A stretch of 64,000 bases of DNA. Origin: JABAYQ01 sp049890095. GTDB lineage: Bacteria > Bacteroidota > Bacteroidia > Flavobacteriales > UBA7312. The notes below the pieces were generated by a model. That model made no database searches, was not told where the DNA came from, and saw nothing but the letters and a program-made list of their open reading frames with translations. Shown here piece by piece: positions 46,101 through 53,383 of this stretch (the first letter of the stretch is position 1; each line of letters begins with the position of its first letter). Location: positions 165,296-229,295 of the forward strand of contig JBMHCD010000004.1 in assembly GCA_049890095.1 (NCBI GenBank), given 5' to 3'. A program made the translations under genes and the position numbers.

Positions 46101-46288
46101 TGCCCAAACTCTTTATATCTAAATTTATATTGATCTACCAATACACTTGGCTCAATATTGAGAATAATCATGTTTTCATTTAATTGATAATCAACATTAG
46201 GAACTAATGTATCACAATCAGAAATCGTAGCTGTAGAATAAGCCACAAAGTGAAATACAAAAAAGATTAAGGATAAAAAATTTCTCAT
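43133..46288 (-). CDS. T9SS-sorted surface protein with 'CDSY.W' repeats
   Basis: The roughly 1051-residue protein starts at the ATG at 46288 with a signal peptide (MRNFLSLIFFVFHFVAYSTA); the TTG 11 codons earlier is rejected because it precedes the signal and lies upstream of a -7 element. Two fibronectin-like stretches (YKFRYK ... CTPYIFQKK) are mixed with about 13 copies of a 60-80-residue repeat with Cys at both ends (CDSYTWNG, then GCDSxxxLxLTI). A PKD-like segment and a T9SS sorting domain (YLVYPNPTTNNFF) close the protein. Such repeats suggest an adhesin or surface-coat protein, with two Cys per repeat possibly paired. No enzyme motif is visible. Confidence 0.85.
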   Translation of the reverse strand: MRNFLSLIFFVFHFVAYSTATISDCDTLVPNVDYQLNENMIILNIEPSVLVDQYKFRYKEFGQAWSASTVVVIGLDDDESQTDNSKIISGLTSCTPYIFQKKIDATDGCQTTWLNTDTVYTTTTNPPTTLSACDSSQISSNGPYYFSSGVYSETVPSGSGCDQEIIVSLTINNSTQETTSVTTCSSFDWNGTIYSQSGQYEQIATNSDGCNLYQTLDLTIEDIDFTFPSLDFNSSLASFTITLEPDSQIDQYKFRYKPINANTWTSVVAIGTLDGNGQEDNFKTISNLNSCTQYLVQTRLYDINGCDSGWNSDLDTVSTTTGSFQNLTVCDSIQLVTDGPFYSQSGSYQTVFNTGICDSIVIYNLTVNQSSTIDTVDVVSCDSYNWNSIDYTSSGLYQNSFTNVQGCDSTVFLNLTINNSSQSTDSVQACDSYTWIDGITYTESNNSATFNLTSFNGCDSTVTLNLELYNATFKDTVIQTCQQEFTFNNITYSESGIYQQTLLNSQSCDSIITLTLLLADNLSSFDTIVTCGSYTWNGQTYDESGDYLFNTTSVFGCDSVSNLSLSIVESYSVTDQQQHCDSFTWVDGITYIESNNSATYLYTSSQGCDSLVTLDLTIFSPTHVTDQFYTCEPFLVSYDLLNGETIQYYAQPENGDIFLTYEIIDDNNCIGNYNYNVIFMNDSVFSSFDTITACDSYEWNGTIYNESGTYQFQTTTNLGCDSIAILDLTINQSSSVSDVIEFCDSYTWINGNGQTYNQDTIVSYVFINEQGCESQMYLDFTLVDSFISELEISQCDPFLWNGQIYNTSGTYQFDTISVNGCDSVAILNLTILEFSSQEDVTVCDSYSWNGSTYNSTGSYTFNTTNVNGCDSIAVLNLTVVALDNLSINGQTNVVENNSYSYSVPQNSGSTYQWSLSSSGTITSGQGTNQISLNWGSTGAKDLCVIETDANGCQGEQSCLDIVVGEATSLEEKENGYLVYPNPTTNNFFINFLTNAEQEREYSLFNLQGKLIEKKVTKSNTSSFQTNLLPSGIYYLKIKTFTETFNEVIIVK
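43640..45905 (-). repeat. Tandem 'CDSY.W ... GCDS' protein repeats, about 13 copies
   Basis: In the T9SS protein the unit 'xCDSYxWNGxxYxxSGxYxxxT' plus 'xGCDSxxxLxLTI' recurs with 60-80-residue spacing. Clear copies include CDSYNWNS, CDSYTWID, CGSYTWNG, CDSFTWVD, CDSYEWNG, CDSYTWIN, CDPFLWNG and CDSYSWNG; others such as TCQQEFTF and TCEPFLVS have decayed. The copies differ at the DNA level, so they are old duplications. Confidence 0.8.
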
Positions 46289-46303
46289 TAAATATTGTTT
46301 TTT

Positions 46304-46311
46304 CAAATATA
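46304..46311 (-). promoter_or_regulatory. -7 promoter element for the repeat-protein gene
   Basis: TATATTTG on the minus strand matches TAnnTTTG exactly, 15 bases before the ATG at 46288. No TTG lies 19-21 bases further upstream. Confidence 0.45.
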
Positions 46312-46361
46312 AAAAAAACAATCTATCACGCTAGCACAAAGAATGGCAATAGATTATAATT

Positions 46362-49070
46362 TTAAAAAGTTGAATTACGTTGTTGTTTTGTTATTTTAGA
46401 GTAGTGAGTAAAATTAGTCGTACTAAACTTTATTATGTATAAACCATCAGGAAATACTGATAAGTCAACGTTATGAATTGTTAGTGATGAATTAAACTTA
46501 TCCATTAATTTGAAATAAACTTTTTTACCCAATAAATCGTAAACTTCAATTTTAGCTCTTTCGTCAACTAGTCCGTTTGATTCTATTGTAAAAATTCCAT
46601 TTGTAGGATTAGGATAAATCTTTATATTCTTAGAATAATCTGTGTTAGAAACAGGAATAGGACTTTGAAAAATTATCGCTTGAGGGTTATACTTGCAGTT
46701 TTCATAGCTTATTTCCAGTTGATACATTCCGTCCTCTGGATTTGTTATCACACTATCCTCGTTTATAGGAAGCCCATTAAAAGACCATTGATAGTTATAA
46801 TCATAATTCGAATTTATTTCGAACCAAACTATTGTATCATTAGTAAAAATATCTGCAACGAGAATATCCTGACAATCTAAAAAATGAGCGTTATATAAAG
46901 CGTTTTCACTTAAATTATAGCTTATTGTGGATTGATCTGAAATTATTTCATCATTTTCATCTGTCCAATGACTAAAAACAAATCCACTATCTGCAATGGC
47001 ACTTAAATCAATATCACATCCATTAAAATAATCTCCTGACCAAGGAAAGGAGTCTGGATAAATCGTATTTAATAAAATATCCCCTGATAAAGGAGGTATT
47101 ACATCTATTGAAACTTGTTCAATTTCATCAAGTCCTAAAGTGTAATCTAATTGAAGCATCGCTGCAAACAGTCTTTCTTGATTATATTCTACAATAGAAT
47201 TCACATCATTTTCCCAACTTTCAACAGATGTAATATAACCAAAAGGTGGGCTATTTTCTGCCCATACTTCAACATGACTTGGAATTGATGCAATCAAATC
47301 TTGCTTAATTACATCCACAATTTGAGAAAAGTTTTCATTTGAAAAACTTGTATTTAATAAATCCGAATATCTATTTACAAACTGACATCTGAATTCTGGA
47401 TTCTGTATAACTACACTAAACAAATTAGAGTGCATATTCGGATATCCTGGAAACATCGCACTTTCTAAATAATTTTCCCAAACATCACCACCAAAATGAC
47501 CAAAAGCCGCATCGGTATCATACAATACATATGATATTTTTCCATCTTGAGTTTGTGGTCTCCATAATTTTATATTGTTCGCTCCCCAAGCAATCCCGTT
47601 CCAATCTTTATTTTGAATATAGGTTTCAATCACGAAATAATCGATATAGTTTTCAACGTCAAAATTTTGAGAAAAATTATCGTAATAGTTTTGAGCAAAC
47701 GGATCGGCATTAGTGAGTTCTTCAAATATTTCATAAATCAGATCTGCCGAGCCATTTAAAGGTCCACTAGCATTTAAAAGATCAATGCTATCCGACTCTA
47801 AGTTAAAATTGTCTGCAACGTAATGTTGGTCAATTTTCTCTCGTATTCCGTAAATTCCCCAATACATTCCATTCAAAAATAAATGGCATGGCTCATAAGC
47901 CATAAAATTCACATTAGTTTCCTTAGCAACTCTAGAAAAAATAGCATCTTGAACCTTATCGCTGTAAGTATGCTGCCCACCATTCCTTAGATTTAAATTA
48001 TTAAAACTTTCTAAAAAAGGTTTATCTCTAAAAATAGGGTGTTCAATACGTCCGGTATATTTGGATTTAAAATCTATTCGAAATGATTTTTGAGGTTCTG
48101 CTCTAGACCAACCACCATGAATTTCCAAATCTATATGTTCGTAGGCTATTTTACTTTTATCTTTTTCAAAAAATTCTATCCTGGAGAATTTGGACCATGG
48201 CTGCCAAAAATTAGCCCCAAAAAATGGATAGTCTTCTTGTGCATTGGGTCCAAAGACATAAATACCATTATCATAATCCCACAAATTTTCAGGGTTTGTA
48301 TGAACGGAAAAAACTGCCATGCCATAGTTGTCCTGATTAAAAATAAACGTTCTATCAACTACTCTTGAAGGTAAATAATTTGGAGTAAAAGACCTAACCG
48401 ACAACACAGTAGTAGAATCTATAGTTAATATTTGAGAAAATGGAGAGCTAAAAAAACTTGGAATCGATCCATTCAATGAATAAAAACTCGCCGTGTTTGG
48501 TAAGAGATTTGAACAAGAAACAAACTGTTGCCCTTGGTACCATCCTGACTCAAGAGAAATCGATGGCTCTGGTGTTATTCCATCATAACAGATGCTATTG
48601 TTATTACTTTGATTTGGTGTCATTTGATCAAAATAACACCAAGTTGGCCCACCATCCACACCTCGCCCTTTTGATACACCATAATAAAATAATGAACTAA
48701 TATGCGAGCTATCAACAATGGCCTGACCGTTGGAAAGTACTACTTGTTCTAAAAGTGACAATTTAAAATTGGTATGATAATAATCTTGATTAGCAATAGT
48801 AACCGTAACATTCTTTGACGAACAATAAAAAACAATACTAGAATAAGCTTGTAAATCTATACTAGGAATACTCCATTTCGTCAAATCATTTTCATCATCA
48901 CTTAGAAAATAGTCTGATAAGTTTACAGTAGTGTTAGAATTATTATATAACTCAATCCAATCACTTTCAAAACCCTCTCCATCACTTGCCCCTTTAAGCG
49001 GAGAATATTCATTAATGATAACTTGACAAAATGAAACTTTACTTAAAAGAAGAATGAAGAATAATCTCAT
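46362..49070 (-). CDS. Second CotH-like protein with lamin-tail, chitobiase-type and T9SS domains
   Basis: The 902-residue exported protein has a signal peptide to about residue 15. A lamin-tail domain leads (VIINEYSPLKG ... DWIELYNNS), then a chitobiase C-terminal-like domain at about 165-245 (FYSLNGSIPS). The CotH domain spans about 270-600, with IHGGWSRAEPQKSFRIDF near 310 and VLYDTDAAFGHFG near 517. An InlB/Big-repeat-like stretch (FVFSHWTDEND) follows, and the T9SS domain starts near 817 (KIYPNPTNGIF). The lamin-tail domain is at the front here, but behind CotH in the protein at 31571-33820. It has its own -7 element. Confidence 0.9.
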   Translation of the reverse strand: MRLFFILLLSKVSFCQVIINEYSPLKGASDGEGFESDWIELYNNSNTTVNLSDYFLSDDENDLTKWSIPSIDLQAYSSIVFYCSSKNVTVTIANQDYYHTNFKLSLLEQVVLSNGQAIVDSSHISSLFYYGVSKGRGVDGGPTWCYFDQMTPNQSNNNSICYDGITPEPSISLESGWYQGQQFVSCSNLLPNTASFYSLNGSIPSFFSSPFSQILTIDSTTVLSVRSFTPNYLPSRVVDRTFIFNQDNYGMAVFSVHTNPENLWDYDNGIYVFGPNAQEDYPFFGANFWQPWSKFSRIEFFEKDKSKIAYEHIDLEIHGGWSRAEPQKSFRIDFKSKYTGRIEHPIFRDKPFLESFNNLNLRNGGQHTYSDKVQDAIFSRVAKETNVNFMAYEPCHLFLNGMYWGIYGIREKIDQHYVADNFNLESDSIDLLNASGPLNGSADLIYEIFEELTNADPFAQNYYDNFSQNFDVENYIDYFVIETYIQNKDWNGIAWGANNIKLWRPQTQDGKISYVLYDTDAAFGHFGGDVWENYLESAMFPGYPNMHSNLFSVVIQNPEFRCQFVNRYSDLLNTSFSNENFSQIVDVIKQDLIASIPSHVEVWAENSPPFGYITSVESWENDVNSIVEYNQERLFAAMLQLDYTLGLDEIEQVSIDVIPPLSGDILLNTIYPDSFPWSGDYFNGCDIDLSAIADSGFVFSHWTDENDEIISDQSTISYNLSENALYNAHFLDCQDILVADIFTNDTIVWFEINSNYDYNYQWSFNGLPINEDSVITNPEDGMYQLEISYENCKYNPQAIIFQSPIPVSNTDYSKNIKIYPNPTNGIFTIESNGLVDERAKIEVYDLLGKKVYFKLMDKFNSSLTIHNVDLSVFPDGLYIIKFSTTNFTHYSKITKQQRNSTF

Positions 49071-49088
49071 TTGTTAACGTTAGGTATA

Positions 49089-49096
49089 CAAAATTA
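49089..49096 (-). promoter_or_regulatory. -7 promoter element for the second CotH gene
   Basis: TAATTTTG on the minus strand matches TAnnTTTG exactly, 18 bases before the ATG at 49070. The upstream TTG is not at the expected distance. Confidence 0.45.
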
Positions 49097-49129
49097 TACT
49101 TTTTAATATAATAGGTAAAAAAAGTAACT

Positions 49130-49345
49130 CTAAGAATTTTTAATTAAAGCCTTTAACTCTTTAATTTCTTTGATAATGTTATCTTCTTGGTCCATTATGG
49201 AAACTTCTAACTGAAGAATTTGATTTTCTAATTCTATGATTTTATTCTGTTTTTTCTTAGACGCATTTAAATCTATAATTAACCATGCAAAAGCAATAAG
49301 CTCTATAATAAGAAGTGCAATGGTTAAAAGAAGTTGAATATCCAT
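49130..49345 (-). CDS. Small membrane protein with coiled coil
   Basis: The 71-residue protein has one N-terminal membrane helix (LLLTIALLIIELIAFAWLII) followed by a charged helix with heptad-like spacing (ENQILQLEVSIMDQEDNIIKEIKELKALI in part: ENQILQLEVSIMDQE). No known family comes to mind. It is short, but the amphipathic pattern and clean end make it a likely real gene. It stands alone between the second CotH gene and the DUF3575-like gene. Confidence 0.55.
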   Translation of the reverse strand: MDIQLLLTIALLIIELIAFAWLIIDLNASKKKQNKIIELENQILQLEVSIMDQEDNIIKEIKELKALIKNS

Positions 49346-49456
49346 AAAACTTAAGCCAAGATTAATGTGTAAACCTATAGAAGATTATTATATCTCCGAC
49401 CAGAACATTTACTACTTCTTAAGAATGTAATGTGAATAAATTGTGTAGCTTAATTT

Positions 49457-50113
49457 TTAGAAAGACAAACCAACATCAAAACCAATCTTTGGCACAATAC
49501 CTGTATATCCTCTCTCAGGAGAATAAAACTCTAATTGATCCGGCTTGTTATCTATTTGTGAAGAACGCAAACCTCCTCCAACAAATAAATCTAGGGAAAT
49601 TTTATCCGAAAAAAGTAGTTGAAAACCCATTATAATCCCAGCCTCAATTTGCTTAATTTCATATTCTATATTTTCTGTTCTATATTCATATCCTTCGCCA
49701 GGAACGTATGTTGAGCCAAGGTACTGACCGTTTTCGTCATATGTTTCTTCATAATAAGGCTCTACATCCCAATAATCATAATATCGCTGGTATTGTTGCA
49801 CAAAATACTTGCCATTTCCATATAGACCGGTATAAATCCCAGATAAGGGCAAGCTACTAGATGAATTTACATTTGGTCTGAACACATATTTTCTTAATTG
49901 TAATTCTCCCATCCATCCATACTCATCACCATTTTCTGCAAGATTAAATCCACCAGAAAACAAAATTGAATTATCTGTTGAAAATGATTTTTCGTATGAA
50001 AGATTGAATGTTCCGTCAATAAAATGAAACGGACTTACTTTAACAAGAGACTCTTGTGAAAATACATGAAAGCTAGCAAAAATAATAGCAATAAATAAAA
50101 ATATTCTTTTCAT
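49457..50113 (-). CDS. Exported outer-membrane protein, DUF3575-like
   Basis: The protein of about 218 residues starts at the ATG at 50113, where a signal peptide begins (MKRIFLFIAIIFASFHVFSQ); a 25-codon upstream extension is charged, lacks sense and is rejected. The opening SLVKVSPFHFIDGTFNLSYEKSFS and the ending VPKIGFDVGLSF fit small DUF3575-like outer-membrane barrels. A Tyr/Glu-rich loop (YYDYWDVEPYYEETYDENGQ) lies in the middle. The role is unknown. It is divergent from the 150-residue secreted protein at 50234. Confidence 0.75.
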   Translation of the reverse strand: MKRIFLFIAIIFASFHVFSQESLVKVSPFHFIDGTFNLSYEKSFSTDNSILFSGGFNLAENGDEYGWMGELQLRKYVFRPNVNSSSSLPLSGIYTGLYGNGKYFVQQYQRYYDYWDVEPYYEETYDENGQYLGSTYVPGEGYEYRTENIEYEIKQIEAGIIMGFQLLFSDKISLDLFVGGGLRSSQIDNKPDQLEFYSPERGYTGIVPKIGFDVGLSF

Positions 50114-50233
50114 ATTTTTTTTATAAAAATAAACAAAATATAATTTATGATAAATTAAAATTTGGACTAAAAAATCCCTATTTATCAAAAAAAACTATAT
50201 TTATGACTTTAATAACTCCTTAACTTTAATTAT

Positions 50234-50686
50234 ATGTTTAAAAAAATATTAATTATATCCATTTTACTTACGTCATTTCATGGTTTTTCTCAATCAGAAG
50301 ATATAAAAGATGAGTTACGTGAAAACTATTTAGCTTTTCTAACTGAAGAAGGATTTAGACCTCAACTTGATGAAGATAAGGATATTTCATTTAAATCTGA
50401 AGGAACTACCTACTACATTATTGTTAAAGGTAAAAATGATTTTACTCTTTCAAGATATTTGTCAAAAGATAATGCGTGCAGCGTAAAGATGTTAAAGACC
50501 TTGAACAAAACAAATAGGATGTTTAGAAATGTTACCACATACGCTCTTAAAGATTGTAAAACTGTTGTTTTTTCCTCAAGAAGTTGGCTGAATAATCCAG
50601 ATGATTGGAAAGGAGTATTTTATAACAGCTTATCAGTTATAAAAAACGCTCAAGAAAAGTCGTACGAATATTTTGATGAATTTTAA
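50234..50686 (+). CDS. Small secreted protein, unknown function
   Basis: The 150-residue protein has a signal peptide ending near HGFSQSE (residue 20) and a mixed alpha/beta body (FLTEEGFRPQLDEDKDISF, then YYIIVKGKNDFTLSRYL). The pattern 'EEGFxPxxDxDxDIxFKxEGxxYYI' recalls the YbjN-like fold, but I cannot name a family with confidence. It has two cysteines (CSVKML, KDCKTVVF). A strong hairpin terminator follows at 50796-50820. Confidence 0.7.
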   Translation: MFKKILIISILLTSFHGFSQSEDIKDELRENYLAFLTEEGFRPQLDEDKDISFKSEGTTYYIIVKGKNDFTLSRYLSKDNACSVKMLKTLNKTNRMFRNVTTYALKDCKTVVFSSRSWLNNPDDWKGVFYNSLSVIKNAQEKSYEYFDEF

Positions 50687-50795
50687 TTTCTAAATAGTTA
50701 GAATTTAACACATTTATGAAGTGATTTTTTATTGTAGATCTAAACTATTATTTGTTGATCTTCTTTAAAATTTCACTTTTTTAATTAATTATTAT

Positions 50796-50820
50796 AAAAA
50801 CGCAATTTAGTTGCGTTTTT
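50796..50820. terminator. Bidirectional-type hairpin terminator
   Basis: A ten-base perfect inverted repeat (AAAAACGCAA / TTGCGTTTTT) encloses a five-base loop. It follows the gene ending at 50686 on the plus strand and precedes the Fur-family gene at 50846. Confidence 0.72.
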
Positions 50821-50845
50821 ATTGTTTTTATTCTAATTTAGATAT

Positions 50846-51265
50846 ATGAAAGATGTCAAAAAAATCTTATCGAAGAGCGGTTTGAACAAAACCAAATTTC
50901 GAGTTAATTTATTAGCTTTTTTTTATTCCTCAAAAAAGTCATTGTCTATAGAAGAAATTCTACAAAATTTTAACCATTCTGTAGATAGAGTTACCGTTTA
51001 TCGTTGTTTAGAAAGTTTTGAAAAAAAAGGACTCATTCACAGCGTGCCTGATAATAATAATTTGAAAAGATATTCTGTTTGTATGGAAAATTGTAATACA
51101 AATGCACACCATCATAACCACGGGCATTTCATTTGTTATTCTTGTGATCAAACATTTTGTTTAGACAATGTTAAGACTCCTGAAATTACTTCCATTGATG
51201 GGTTTATGATAAAAGAAATAAGTCTAACTGCAGAAGGGTTTTGTCAAAATTGTATCACTCAATAA
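50846..51265 (+). CDS. Fur-family metal-dependent repressor
   Basis: The 139-residue protein has the winged-helix domain of the Fur/Zur/PerR group (LNKTKFRVNLLAFF, SIEEILQNFNHSVDRVTVYRCLESFEKKGLIH in part: DRVTVYRCLESFEKKGLI). The metal-rich part is HHHNHGHFICYSCDQTFCLD, and a second CxxC pair lies near the end (CQNC), so a structural Cys4 zinc site is likely. The extra His cluster (AHHHNHGH) would suit zinc sensing (Zur-like), but the sensed metal cannot be told from the sequence. It sits 12 bases before an ABC exporter gene on the same strand, presumably its target or partner. Confidence 0.9.
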   Translation: MKDVKKILSKSGLNKTKFRVNLLAFFYSSKKSLSIEEILQNFNHSVDRVTVYRCLESFEKKGLIHSVPDNNNLKRYSVCMENCNTNAHHHNHGHFICYSCDQTFCLDNVKTPEITSIDGFMIKEISLTAEGFCQNCITQ

Positions 51266-51277
51266 TCAATAAAATTT

Positions 51278-51973
51278 ATGATCGAACTTAAAAATATTAG
51301 CAAGAAATTTAAAAATAAAGTCGCTCTAAACGATCTTTCTATTGAAATTAAAAGTGGCGAAATATATGGTTTATTGGGTGCAAATGGTGCAGGAAAATCA
51401 ACTACACTAAATTTATTACTCGGGTTTTTATCTCCAGATGAAGGAACGATAAAATTAATGGATGATAAAAACAAATCAATTATTGAACGAAATAAGATTG
51501 GATATATTCCCGAAAATGTTAATCTGTATCCCTATTTAAGTGGTCTTGAAAATTTAGACTACTTCTCTAAACTTGCTGGTTTACGGTTTAATACCAAACA
51601 ATTGTCCGACTTTCTTTTTGAGTGCGGATTAGAAATAGATGCTTACAACAAACCAATCTCCGAATATTCAAAAGGAATGCGTCAAAAAGTGGGTATTGCT
51701 ATTGCATATGCAAAAAATGCCAAACTTTATTTGCTGGATGAGCCAGCAAGCGGTTTAGATCCGCTTTCAAGTAATGAACTTTCCGTTTTGCTCAAAAAAA
51801 TGAGTAAAAAAGGAGCTACTGTACTTATGGCTTCACATGATATCTTTAGAGTACGAGAAACGTGCAATAGAATAGGAATTTTAAAAAATGGTTCTCTAAT
51901 AAAAGAAATGAGTGCTGACGATGTAAGTTCTAGCGAGTTAGAAAATATTTATCTCAATTATATGAAAAGTTAA
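51278..51973 (+). CDS. ABC transporter ATP-binding protein
   Basis: The 231-residue protein is a complete ABC ATPase: Walker A GANGAGKST near residue 37, signature YSKGMRQKVGIA near 127, Walker B LYLLDEP near 147 and the H-loop MASHD. It resembles ATPases of ABC-2-type exporters such as NosF/CcmA-like. It is preceded by the Fur-family gene and followed with no gap by two permease genes, so it forms an exporter with them. Confidence 0.93.
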   Translation: MIELKNISKKFKNKVALNDLSIEIKSGEIYGLLGANGAGKSTTLNLLLGFLSPDEGTIKLMDDKNKSIIERNKIGYIPENVNLYPYLSGLENLDYFSKLAGLRFNTKQLSDFLFECGLEIDAYNKPISEYSKGMRQKVGIAIAYAKNAKLYLLDEPASGLDPLSSNELSVLLKKMSKKGATVLMASHDIFRVRETCNRIGILKNGSLIKEMSADDVSSSELENIYLNYMKS

Positions 51974-53383
51974 ATGATTAATATTTTTAAAAATGAATGG
52001 AAAGGATTCTTGAGAAATAATGTATTTATATTTTTCTCCTCTTTATTTATATTGTGTCTGGTTGTCGTAACTTATTTTGGTATAATTCAAAATAAAAAGC
52101 AAATTCAAAGTCAGATAGATGCTCACAATTTTGTTCGAGCACAATGGGATGAAATGGATCCTTCCAACCCTCATAGTGCTGCTCATTTTGGCACCTATGC
52201 ATTCAAAACAAACTCGGTATTACATAACTTAGATGATGGCATCAATTCAGTTACAGGAGTTGTGTTGAGATTAGAAGGACACAAACAAAATGATGTTGCT
52301 TTTTCTGAAGCTTCCCAATCCATAACTATTTCAAAATTTGGAAAATTTAAAGTCTCTCTTTTATTCCAATTCATTATCCCTATTTTTTTAATCTTTCTTT
52401 CTTTTAACACCTACACTTCTGAAATTTCTAGTGGAAGGTTAAAACTACTACTAGTTCAAGGAAATAGCCTAACCAAAATAATTTTTGGTAAAATAAGTAG
52501 TCTCTTATCATTAAGTATAATACTACTAAGCTTAAGCATGATTATTCAACTGCTTTTTAACTATGTTCAAATAGATTCTGACCAACTACTAAGGTTGAGT
52601 GTTTTTTTTATGAGTTATTTAGCCTATTACTTTATTGTAATTTCATTTACTGTTTTAATATCTCTCATTTCAAAAAATAGCACCTCTGCTTTATCTGTAA
52701 CCATTATTACATGGTTATTATGGACTATCTTTTTACCCAAAACAATTGGGAATTTGACAGAGTATTTCACCCCACTCTCTTCCAGGTTTGAATTAAAAGA
52801 ACAAATGCATGATGATCGCTCGCATGGAATAGACGGACATAATCCATTTGACAAACGGAAATCAAAACTAGAAAACGAAGTATTAGCTAAATACAAAGTA
52901 AATAGTCTATCACAATTGCCAATTAATTTTGCTGGTCTAGTAATGCAAGCTGACGAAGAATTTGGAAATGAAGTATGGGATAAGCATTATGGAAATTTAT
53001 ACAACAAGTTAGAAAAACAAAAAAAGGATTATCAATTTAGTGGGTTTATAAATCCATTTGCTTCAATTCAAAGTTTGAGTATGGGTACTTCAGGTACTGA
53101 TTTACTTCATCATTTGAACTTCTTAAAACAAGCCGAAAAATATAGACGATATTTCATCAAAACATTAAACGATGAATATGCTTATGGTGGTTCTAAAACA
53201 GGAGAAAGGGGTTGGAAAGCAAGTAATGAATTTTTTCGTTCAATAAAAGACTTTAGATATAACGAAGTATCATTCACTTCGATTTATTCCAAATATATTA
53301 TTGATTTATTGTGTCTTGCTTTTTGGATATTAAGCATCACATTATCTATTTTTTTTCTGTCCAAAAAACCAATAGTTAAATGA
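51974..53383 (+). CDS. ABC-2-type permease, DUF3526-like
   Basis: The 469-residue protein has an N-terminal helix, a periplasmic domain of about 150 residues (DEMDPSNPHSAAHFGTYAFK) and about five further helices. This is the build of DUF3526 ABC-2 permeases. Before the last helix comes a second large soluble domain (about 265-430). The His-rich HSAAHFGTYA and DRSHGIDGH stretches could hint at metal contact; this is only a suggestion. Its stop overlaps the second permease gene by four bases, so the pair probably forms a heterodimer. Confidence 0.85.
   Translation: MINIFKNEWKGFLRNNVFIFFSSLFILCLVVVTYFGIIQNKKQIQSQIDAHNFVRAQWDEMDPSNPHSAAHFGTYAFKTNSVLHNLDDGINSVTGVVLRLEGHKQNDVAFSEASQSITISKFGKFKVSLLFQFIIPIFLIFLSFNTYTSEISSGRLKLLLVQGNSLTKIIFGKISSLLSLSIILLSLSMIIQLLFNYVQIDSDQLLRLSVFFMSYLAYYFIVISFTVLISLISKNSTSALSVTIITWLLWTIFLPKTIGNLTEYFTPLSSRFELKEQMHDDRSHGIDGHNPFDKRKSKLENEVLAKYKVNSLSQLPINFAGLVMQADEEFGNEVWDKHYGNLYNKLEKQKKDYQFSGFINPFASIQSLSMGTSGTDLLHHLNFLKQAEKYRRYFIKTLNDEYAYGGSKTGERGWKASNEFFRSIKDFRYNEVSFTSIYSKYIIDLLCLAFWILSITLSIFFLSKKPIVK

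Noticed and set aside
46289..46321. Upstream TTG start for the repeat protein
   Set aside because: It precedes a -7 promoter element, and the signal peptide begins at the ATG at 46288.
50114..50188. Longer N-terminus for the DUF3575-like protein
   Set aside because: The added 25 residues are charged and aromatic, ahead of a perfect signal peptide that starts at 50113.
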